From: Bacillus sp. CGMCC 1.16541
GTDB taxonomy: Bacteria; Bacillota; Bacilli; Bacillales; Bacillaceae_H
Reading direction: 5' to 3'
NCBI RefSeq assembly: GCF_003184905.1
Contig: NZ_QFRU01000004.1
Coordinates: 124,001-188,000 of the forward strand
DNA: 64,000 nt
The first letter of the stretch is position 1; every line of letters begins with the position of its first letter. A program made the position numbers and the translations under genes. Under the pieces are notes generated by a model. It had not been told where the DNA came from. It saw nothing but the letters and a program-made list of their open reading frames with translations, and ran no database searches. Positions 7,479 to 14,577 of this stretch are shown one piece after another.

Positions 7479-8993
7479 TCACTTTCGTGTAAGTTTCATC
7501 CAAATCATCTCAATTTCTGAGATTCGACATAGTTTACCTAACCCAAGAAAAAGAACAATAAATCCTATAAATCCAACCATTAAATTCACAAGTGTAACTG
7601 AACTAGGTATAAGCTCAACAAAAAGGAACATACCACCTGTTAATAGAATGGATAACATGACATATTTTGATAAAAACAGGAATCCTTTTCTTGTTAATTT
7701 TAACACGAACTGACTAATGATGAATAGAAAAATTAGTTGTGCATATGCACTAATGGTCGTAGCAGCAGCAATCGCATGCGCTCCAAATGAATCAATAAAA
7801 AGCACGATTAAAGCAATATTAAGGCCAAATACTGCGATCACACCACTCACGACAGGATACAACGGATGCTCCATCGCGTAGAAAAAGCGCGTCACATACA
7901 CATTCGCTGCATGTGCAAACATACCAATTACAAATAACTGCAATAGCTCGGCGGTTATACGTGTCGATTCCGTGGTAAACGAACCATATTCAAAAATAAA
8001 GCGTACCGTATCTTCGGCATAGAAATACAAGAAAATCGACACCGGTACAATAAACAAAAACAGTAATCGAATTCCTTTTTCATACATCATACTCACTTCA
8101 TCAAACTGCTTTTTCGCCACTTGACCTGCAAGCTTTGGATAAATCACCGTTGTAACAGCGGTCATTAAAATAACTTGAGGTAACTGCACAAGCTTTGACG
8201 AATAGTTCAATGCTGCAATGAACCCCTCTGTTAACTCCGACGCAAACACGCGGTGCAATAAGAAGTAAAACTGCAGAGTCGCCCCACCAAGCAAAATGGG
8301 AATCCCAATCTTTAACATTCTTTTGACATATTCACTTTGCTCTAAAAAGAAACGAAAACGAAATGACATCAAGCGATTTTTACGCACGTCGTAAATAAGC
8401 CAGACAAACATCCCTACGGCTCCAACCACTGCACCGACACCGTAGGCTTGAATTCCGATAGCAGGATATAAAAGAACGGCTAACAGAACAAAACCTGCAT
8501 TATTTAATAGTGTTGCAAGAGCAGGACTAAAAAAGCGATCATGTACATTTAACACTCCTGATAGCCACATAGACGTCACTAGAAATAGAGTTGAAGGCGC
8601 CATCACTGCAAATAAAAACGCCGTGACTCGTGCTTCTTCTGTTGATAACCCTGTAAAGAAAAACGACGTAATCGGCTTTGCGAACAGCACAAAAACAATC
8701 GATAATAAGCCCATGATGAGTACCGTATAGGTCAAAATTAGCTCTTTAAATTGTTTTTGTTGTTCCGGTCTATCTATTTTTTTATAAATACTAATAAAAG
8801 CAGTCGTAATGGCACCTCCGACAACCATATAAAGAAACGTCGGAATGGTATAAGCTAATATGACAGAATCTGCTTGTGATGACGTACCAAAGTGATAACC
8901 AATAACAGCCTCACGAATGAAGCCGAACAAGCGCGATACGACGTTGATAATTGTCACAATCCCTATAATTGCAAACAAAGATTTTTTAGCCAC
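7479..8993 (-). CDS. MurJ/Wzx-type lipid-linked oligosaccharide flippase
   Basis: A polytopic protein of about 504 aa with some 14 hydrophobic segments, in the MOP superfamily (MurJ/MviN branch). The N-terminus shows RLFGFIREAVIGYHFG, a MurJ-like motif, and a second conserved loop lies near LPQVILMTAVTTVIYPKLAG. Such proteins move lipid-linked sugars across the membrane. It ends the csaB-GT4-pssD-pssE run, so its cargo may be the SCWP repeat rather than lipid II (inference). Starts at GTG 8993 and GTG 9002 are both possible; AGAGGTG is better spaced for 8993. A hairpin at 9020 may reduce read-through into this gene. A second flippase of this family lies at 54511. Confidence 0.88.
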   Translation of the reverse strand: MAKKSLFAIIGIVTIINVVSRLFGFIREAVIGYHFGTSSQADSVILAYTIPTFLYMVVGGAITTAFISIYKKIDRPEQQKQFKELILTYTVLIMGLLSIVFVLFAKPITSFFFTGLSTEEARVTAFLFAVMAPSTLFLVTSMWLSGVLNVHDRFFSPALATLLNNAGFVLLAVLLYPAIGIQAYGVGAVVGAVGMFVWLIYDVRKNRLMSFRFRFFLEQSEYVKRMLKIGIPILLGGATLQFYFLLHRVFASELTEGFIAALNYSSKLVQLPQVILMTAVTTVIYPKLAGQVAKKQFDEVSMMYEKGIRLLFLFIVPVSIFLYFYAEDTVRFIFEYGSFTTESTRITAELLQLFVIGMFAHAANVYVTRFFYAMEHPLYPVVSGVIAVFGLNIALIVLFIDSFGAHAIAAATTISAYAQLIFLFIISQFVLKLTRKGFLFLSKYVMLSILLTGGMFLFVELIPSSVTLVNLMVGFIGFIVLFLGLGKLCRISEIEMIWMKLTRK

Positions 8994-9019
8994 TTCATTC
9001 ACCTCTTCACTTTCTACAC

Positions 9020-9044
9020 AAAAAAAGACGGTGTTAAACCGTCT
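9020..9044 (-). terminator. Terminator or attenuator ahead of the flippase gene
   Basis: On the minus strand AGACGGT and ACCGTCT form a 7-bp stem with a TTTAAC-type loop followed by seven Ts. It lies between the pssE-like gene and the flippase gene of the same apparent operon, so it would split or attenuate expression. Confidence 0.7.
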
Positions 9045-9152
9045 AACCGCTACTCTCTAACGAAAAGCCACATGGAGATTATGTATTCATCTAACGGTAT
9101 GAATGGTAAAAGACGTAAGGAGAGGGTTCTAGTCCTCTCTCCACCTCTTGTT

Positions 9153-9629
9153 TTACTTATCAATAAACTCTCGTAAAATGGAGATAATTTGCTTTTTACC
9201 ACTTTGAAAAGGTTCAGGTTGAAATGTTGGCATTTTTGAGAGGGCTTCACTTAAGTCAATCCCATCATGCCACGCAACGAGATGTCCTGTCTCTTCAAAT
9301 TGATTGACAATCTCTAGTTGATGATTGTCATTATGCTCTCCATATTTAACAAGACGAGGTGCAGCAATCATCTTTTTTCCTTTTTTCAAACCCGTTGTAA
9401 TGGAGCCTGTTCCACCATGTGTAATAATAAAATCAGCTTCGTCATACAGACGGTCCATCTCTTCATAACTCGTAAATTTCACTAACTTCATGTGCTTTGA
9501 TTTGAATGGTGTATGTCCAACTTGTACAACCACCTCATCGCGAATGGTGTCACGCTTGATTTGCTCATCAATCGCTTTTAGCAACCGAGTAAACGGTAGT
9601 TCATGAGTACCTAACACAACTAAAATCAA
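9153..9629 (-). CDS. Alg13/PssE-type glycosyltransferase subunit
   Basis: A 158-aa protein matching the C-terminal half of GT28-type glycosyltransferases: ILVVLGTHELPFTRLL at the start and DFIITHGGTGSITTGLKKGKK in the sugar-nucleotide site. In Alg13/Alg14 and PssE/PssD systems this soluble part must pair with a membrane-bound partner. The partner is the upstream gene. I start it at TTG 9629, where the TTG overlaps the TGA of the upstream gene and GGAGGG lies eight bases before it; a start at 9683 would add residues unlike the family. The acceptor would be a lipid-linked sugar of the SCWP pathway (inference). Confidence 0.88.
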   Translation of the reverse strand: MILVVLGTHELPFTRLLKAIDEQIKRDTIRDEVVVQVGHTPFKSKHMKLVKFTSYEEMDRLYDEADFIITHGGTGSITTGLKKGKKMIAAPRLVKYGEHNDNHQLEIVNQFEETGHLVAWHDGIDLSEALSKMPTFQPEPFQSGKKQIISILREFIDK

Positions 9630-10111
9630 TAGATTGACCCTCCATGCACAGCTTTTGGATAATGTACTTTCATTGATTCCCACTGCACGATGAATAAATC
9701 AGCAATAGGATACACCATTCTACCTGAAATCGTCGGAGTTGTCGTTTTCGCAAAACTTTCAATGAACACAACTTTTTTCCCGAACAATTTTGCAATATAA
9801 CACATCGGAACTGCAGTATGAGCCCCTGTTGTGACAATCACATCCGGTCTCTCTCGTAAAAAGTAATACAGTGACTTCATCGTGTTATATGTAAATTTAA
9901 ACAAGTAACGAAACAAATAATTGCGTGCCCCGTATACGAGAAAAGACATGTTATATTCTTCTTTTAACGCTTCTGTAATGACAGACTTCTCGGTAATAAT
10001 ATGATAATCGTATTCAGAAAAAAGTGGTTTTAACTGCAACAATTGCGTCAAATGTCCCCCAAGTGATGCGATAAATAATACTTTCTTCTTTTTCTTGTTA
10101 TTCTTTTTCAT
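9626..10111 (-). CDS. Alg14/PssD-type glycosyltransferase subunit
   Basis: A 161-aa partner of the Alg13-like protein. The N-terminus has a lysine-rich stretch and then VLFIASLGGHLTQLLQL, the glycine-rich motif of the Alg14/PssD family; RPDVIVTTGAHTAVPM and VVFIESFAKTTTPT follow. Alg14-like proteins anchor the complex to the membrane and bind the acceptor. The stop codon overlaps the start of the next gene (translational coupling). The ATG at 10111 has GGAGGG seven bases upstream, and this site overlaps the stop of the GT4 gene, so the genes are tightly packed. The sugar transferred cannot be read from sequence. Confidence 0.9.
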   Translation of the reverse strand: MKKNNKKKKKVLFIASLGGHLTQLLQLKPLFSEYDYHIITEKSVITEALKEEYNMSFLVYGARNYLFRYLFKFTYNTMKSLYYFLRERPDVIVTTGAHTAVPMCYIAKLFGKKVVFIESFAKTTTPTISGRMVYPIADLFIVQWESMKVHYPKAVHGGSIY

Positions 10112-10115
10112 GCTT

Positions 10116-11216
10116 CTACCCTCCAAGAGGAGAATAAACTTCCAATACTCGTTGTATTAACTGTTCTTGGTCGTTTTTCTGGGCTTGTTGCTCACCGTTT
10201 TGTATTAAGTGTTCCACAAACGTGTCGTTTTCTAACACACTCATTATTCCTTCGTATAAAGAATGCGCATTTTGTGGTTCAACAAGTACACCTGCATCAT
10301 CTGCTAGTAGATAGCGCAAACCACCAACACGTGTTCCGACAACTGGTGTATGACAACTCATCGCTTCAAGTGCAACGAGACCAAATCCTTCAATATGAGA
10401 AGGTAACACAAATAAGTCTGCTGCATTCATCCAAGTGGCCACTTCACTTTGTGACAACGCGTCAATGATGTGTACGTCTTCTAACCCTTTTGTTTGAATC
10501 ATTTGTTCTAACTTTTGGCGAAAACGAACGTCTTTTGTGGCACCAATTAAATACAAGGAAGCTTCTCTCTTCCGCTCTTTTACTTTTTCGTACGCTTCGA
10601 CAAGCTCCACAAGACCTTTTTGTCGAATTAAGTTCCCAACAAACAACATAATGTTTTCATCCTGTGACACACCTAACGTACGACGAGCTTCTTGCTTATC
10701 CATTGGCGCAAAGACCTTTCGGTTGACTCCCATGTTAATGATGGATAGTTTTTCTTTCGGTACGCCAAACTCTTCATGAATTGTTTGATGAAGCTCATGC
10801 CCCACCGCAATGACATGATCAGCTTGTTGCAAGATTTGTGTCGTTAAGCGACGAATACGTGGTGATTTTTTCGCCATTTTATCAATGTCTCCACCATGTG
10901 CTGTTACAATCATTCGTTTACCGAACCACTTTTTATAGGCTAACGCAAGCAAACCTGTTGGAAAGACGTAATGTGCATGAACAACATCGTACGACTTCCC
11001 TTTCAATAACAGATTAGAAAAGGTCTGAAGAAGCCACGCACTATATTTCTTGATGACATTTGCTTTTCCCATATTTGGATTTTGAACGGCAACGACATCT
11101 ACATCCATCCCTGCTGCTTTTAATGCTTCGACTTGGTTTTTCACAAAAATACCAAATGTCTTTGCTTCTTGACTTGGATACATATTACTAAGTACGAGTA
11201 GCTTACGTGTCTTCAT
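10116..11216 (-). CDS. GT4-family glycosyltransferase
   Basis: A 366-aa retaining glycosyltransferase with a GT-B fold. The N-terminal acceptor domain starts MKTRKLLVLSNMYPS and includes VVHAHYVFPTGLLA and MIVTAHGGDID. The C-terminal donor domain has FVGNLIRQKGLVELVEAYE and the EX7E motif within PSHIEGFGLVALEAMSC. Donor and acceptor are unknown. It lies 15 bp after csaB and is followed at once by the PssD/PssE pair, so it probably builds the same wall polysaccharide that CsaB pyruvylates (inference from context). The start has only a weak GGTGAAGAGGA site directly before the ATG, but family alignment supports it. Confidence 0.92.
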   Translation of the reverse strand: MKTRKLLVLSNMYPSQEAKTFGIFVKNQVEALKAAGMDVDVVAVQNPNMGKANVIKKYSAWLLQTFSNLLLKGKSYDVVHAHYVFPTGLLALAYKKWFGKRMIVTAHGGDIDKMAKKSPRIRRLTTQILQQADHVIAVGHELHQTIHEEFGVPKEKLSIINMGVNRKVFAPMDKQEARRTLGVSQDENIMLFVGNLIRQKGLVELVEAYEKVKERKREASLYLIGATKDVRFRQKLEQMIQTKGLEDVHIIDALSQSEVATWMNAADLFVLPSHIEGFGLVALEAMSCHTPVVGTRVGGLRYLLADDAGVLVEPQNAHSLYEGIMSVLENDTFVEHLIQNGEQQAQKNDQEQLIQRVLEVYSPLGG

Positions 11217-11231
11217 TCCTCTTCACCATGC

Positions 11232-12371
11232 TTACATTAATTTCGTTAACTGATTTAACCCTTTGGCAGCTTCTTGTCGAAATTGAGCGGATAGATTCCC
11301 AAATGTCTCATTCGTCTTATCCCACTCTGTTTCCATTTGTTTAATAAGAGAGACAAACTGCTGATCACTCTGATGAAGCCTATCAATTTCTACAAAATTC
11401 GCCACTTGATTAATGGTTTTCATAAAATCTTTCACTTTACGATGATATCCTATACCTAGAATTGGTGTTTTTGCAACGACTGACAAGATAAGAGAGTGCA
11501 AGCGTGTCCCAATCACCACATCATGTTCTCCACAAATCTCTACAATTTTCTCTGGATATAAATTTTCTTCTAAAACCGTTACAGCTTCTTTTTCCTCCAT
11601 CAATTGAGTAATATCTTTTGTCACTTCAATATCTTGAGGATACTTTGTTGAAAAGAAGGTAATCTCAATTCCTTTTTGCTTCACCAATTCATCTAAGTTA
11701 TGAGCCATCCCACGAATATAGGATTGGTAAGTTTCTTCGTTTGAAGAAGGCCAATATTGCTGACTAAAATAAGGAACGGCTGTCACCGCAACTTTCTTAA
11801 TAGAAGCTGTGCGACGCTTCTCCTTCACCGTTGGAACAAAAAAAGCAGGATCTCCGATGACCTGTACATCTTTTTTGATTCCAATAGACTTCAATAACGC
11901 TTTTGATTGCTCATCTCGAACAGAAATCGAATGAACTTTCGAAGCAAGCGTTTTAATAAAGAATGTACCTGGCTTGGTTGTAATAGGACCTGCGCCTACG
12001 CCATAGATCACTACTTTACAACCTGCAAAATAGCCTAGCAATCCTAGTGTACTATAAAGCGGAGCATCACGTTTGTACATATCCATTAGCAACCCGCCGC
12101 CACCAATAATGAGCAAATCGAGCTGTTTCATCGTCACATAGCTTTCTTTCACAGTTGCTAAAATAGACTTTGCAAAACTTCCTTTTTTATGAAGTAACCT
12201 TACTGACTGAACACCATAACGATTGACGGTATTCTCAGGGTTATTACTGAATACAATAATTTGTTCTTTTTTGATTGAAAGCTCTTCTGTTAATTGAGCT
12301 AAGATGCCCGATAAGATGGCTTCATCACCATTATTATCGTGCCCATAATTTCCAATTATGCCTACGTTCAT
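11232..12371 (-). CDS. csaB: Polysaccharide pyruvyl transferase CsaB
   Basis: A 379-aa enzyme of the polysaccharide pyruvyl transferase family. It begins MNVGIIGNYGHDNNGDEAIL and carries LLIIGGGGLLMDMY, VIYGVGAGPI, SVRDEQSKALL and near the end VIGTRLHSLILSVV, all typical. CsaB puts a ketal-linked pyruvate on ManNAc of the SCWP using phosphoenolpyruvate, and this modification is required for SLH-domain binding in B. anthracis and Paenibacillus. The ATG at 12371 has AGGTG six bases before it. It heads the glycosyltransferase-flippase run. The many SLH proteins in this window agree with an active pyruvylation pathway. Confidence 0.95.
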   Translation of the reverse strand: MNVGIIGNYGHDNNGDEAILSGILAQLTEELSIKKEQIIVFSNNPENTVNRYGVQSVRLLHKKGSFAKSILATVKESYVTMKQLDLLIIGGGGLLMDMYKRDAPLYSTLGLLGYFAGCKVVIYGVGAGPITTKPGTFFIKTLASKVHSISVRDEQSKALLKSIGIKKDVQVIGDPAFFVPTVKEKRRTASIKKVAVTAVPYFSQQYWPSSNEETYQSYIRGMAHNLDELVKQKGIEITFFSTKYPQDIEVTKDITQLMEEKEAVTVLEENLYPEKIVEICGEHDVVIGTRLHSLILSVVAKTPILGIGYHRKVKDFMKTINQVANFVEIDRLHQSDQQFVSLIKQMETEWDKTNETFGNLSAQFRQEAAKGLNQLTKLM

Positions 12372-12707
12372 GAGACACACCTATTCTTTACGTAATACGT
12401 TCTTTTTGCTTCACGTTACGAAACATCAACTTTTTCATTATACTACTGTTATAACAATGATTAAACCATTGTTTATGCATTATATCAATTTTTTACCTTG
12501 GATGAAAAGAGAGCGTTTATCTTTTGGATAACGTGGTATAGAGTAATAAAAGGTTTTCATGAATCAGTAGTAAATGCGGCGATTTCAACATCGGCTTGTC
12601 CGATTGATTGAAGTTTAAATAGCCCGCTTTCTAGAAATTCACTTCATCATTATTAGATAAAGAAATGCTCGCCACTATGTTGTGACGAGCATACTTGAAC
12701 TTAAACC
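12372..12707. other. Intergenic region upstream of csaB
   Basis: About 335 bp. It holds a minus-strand TATAAT (12438-12443) that may be the csaB -10 box, without a good -35, and the terminator of the amidase gene at its right end. No gene is visible. Confidence 0.5.
12667..12694 (-). terminator. Terminator of the SLH amidase gene
   Basis: On the minus strand ATGCTCGTCAC pairs with GTGGCGAGCAT (one G-U pair) and is followed by TTCTTT, about 15 bp past the amidase stop. Confidence 0.65.
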
Positions 12708-14159
12708 TTACTTTTTATAGTATTCTAAAATACCACGATAAATAGCTTCTGCGAATAAGTCTTGATTTTTTAACATTTTTTCACGATCACTTGTATTTGT
12801 AATGAAACCAAGTTCAACGAGTACACTTGGCATGTCATTGTTTTTAATCACATAAAATCCGTTGTCTTTAATACCACGATCTCTCATATTTAAAAGTGCA
12901 ACAATTTGCTTTTGGATTTCAGCAGCGAGTAGCTTACTTTCTTCTCCGTTCAAGTTGGAAGATGTGTCATAGAACGTTTCTGTACCGTTTGCAGATGCAG
13001 CGGCTGCATTTGCATGAATACTTACAAACATATCAGCATAATTCTTTTTCGCGAAGTTTACACGATCTGCTAACGCTGGATATGTATCACTAGCGCGAGT
13101 CATCATCACCGATGCACCTGCAGCTTTTAATTTCTTCTCTAACGATTGAGACACAGCTAGTACAATAGCCTTTTCTGTTGAGCCACCACTCACAGCACCT
13201 GGATCTTTCCCACCATGCCCTGGGTCGATAACAATGATACGGTTTGCCACAGGTGTTCCGGATAGATTACGTAACTTTGTATACAGCTTATGTACATATC
13301 CAACTTGACTGCCGTATTGTACTTTTACCCAATAGTTGTCCACTGAATGCACTGCAACTTTTTGCCCTTTAGATAAGGTTCCAATTACAGGCGCTGTTGT
13401 CGACGGTGCAGAACGAACATTTAAACCATTTGTTAAAATAACCGCTTCTGTACTTGTTTTAATAGGCTCTGGTGTTGGTTCTGGAGTTGGTTCAGGCTCA
13501 CCTTGTGAGACTTTGACACGGTATTTAGGCTCCATTGCACGTGCTAGGAACATGGCCATTTGTGAACGAGTGACATTGCCCCATGGCTGATAACGATTCG
13601 GTTTCACACCTGTTGTAATGCCTTCCCAATACAATGCAATGACACGTTCACGGAAATCATGATTTACCCAAACATCGTCGAACGGCTCTCCTAAGCTCTT
13701 GTCACCTGTTATATCGAATGATTCAGCCAACACCTTACTCATTTGAGCACGATTTAATGTGTTTTCCGGACTAAATGTACCATTTGCGTTTCCTGAAAAG
13801 ATTCCTAATTGTACTGCACGCTCAATCCACCCTGCTGCCCAGTGACCTTTAGGAACGTCTGAAAATCGTTGAGTGGTCACAGTCGCTTCTTTCTCACCAA
13901 TTGCAGTTAACAGCATTTTAGCTGCTTGAGCACGAGTGACAGATCGATTAGGTGCAAAATAATCTCCACTTGTGCTCTCATATCCACTCACAATCCCTTT
14001 TGAACGTAAGTACCCAATTTCGTCATATGCCACATGACTGCTCGAAACATCATGAAAGCTTACACTTGAAGCTTCTACGCTATCTTTTATCACCGCAATA
14101 GGAGAACTAACGACAATCGCTCCTGCTATCGCACACGATAATACCTTTTTCAACATCAT
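12708..14159 (-). CDS. SLH-anchored N-acetylmuramoyl-L-alanine amidase
   Basis: A 483-aa exported wall hydrolase. After a signal peptide (about residues 1-30) come three SLH domains (about 35-215; VTRAQ, LNRAQ and VTRSQ motifs), a PEPTPEPTPEP linker, a bacterial SH3 domain (about 238-300, LNVRSAPS) and an Amidase_3 domain (about 310-480). The amidase shows IDPGHGGKDPGA (zinc His), a Glu in GGSTEKAIVL, SIHANAAAA (zinc His) and the catalytic Glu in VLVELGFITN, so it should be active. It cuts the bond between MurNAc and L-Ala. GGAAGGAG precedes the start. SLH domains would fix it to pyruvylated SCWP. Confidence 0.96.
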   Translation of the reverse strand: MMLKKVLSCAIAGAIVVSSPIAVIKDSVEASSVSFHDVSSSHVAYDEIGYLRSKGIVSGYESTSGDYFAPNRSVTRAQAAKMLLTAIGEKEATVTTQRFSDVPKGHWAAGWIERAVQLGIFSGNANGTFSPENTLNRAQMSKVLAESFDITGDKSLGEPFDDVWVNHDFRERVIALYWEGITTGVKPNRYQPWGNVTRSQMAMFLARAMEPKYRVKVSQGEPEPTPEPTPEPIKTSTEAVILTNGLNVRSAPSTTAPVIGTLSKGQKVAVHSVDNYWVKVQYGSQVGYVHKLYTKLRNLSGTPVANRIIVIDPGHGGKDPGAVSGGSTEKAIVLAVSQSLEKKLKAAGASVMMTRASDTYPALADRVNFAKKNYADMFVSIHANAAAASANGTETFYDTSSNLNGEESKLLAAEIQKQIVALLNMRDRGIKDNGFYVIKNNDMPSVLVELGFITNTSDREKMLKNQDLFAEAIYRGILEYYKK

Positions 14160-14577
14160 TTTCCGACTCCTTCCAACACACTATGTTACTAGATTAGCAA
14201 ATATCTTCCTTTATTTCTATAAAATATAAGTACTGATTTTCTATTACTATCTTTAGGATGAATGACTCTACGTTTGCCAAATGAATGAAGATTCTCTACT
14301 GAAAGACATTTAGAACATGTAATTTTTAGAATCTATGTATTCGCTTTTCATCTCTTTCTAAGAATGAGCGCAGACTTCTTCGGTCATTTCTACCACTTTA
14401 TGTATCGGACAATGGAGACAATATTAAAGGAAAATGCATCATCTATTGATAAATAGGAAAAAACATCTATGTTTTACCAATTTAGAACCATTTTTAACCT
14501 ACGTAAACTGAACCCCTGCCTCTTTAAGCTAGTAGAGATCGTAGACAGGGGTGTAATTGATTTTCTGTTCAGATTAT
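14160..14577. other. Intergenic region, no gene seen
   Basis: About 418 bp, AT-rich. The left part is the amidase upstream region. Near 14513-14552 an imperfect inverted repeat (CCCCTG ... CAGGGG) may act as a weak terminator of the phosphodiester glycosidase gene. No open frame looks real. Confidence 0.5.
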
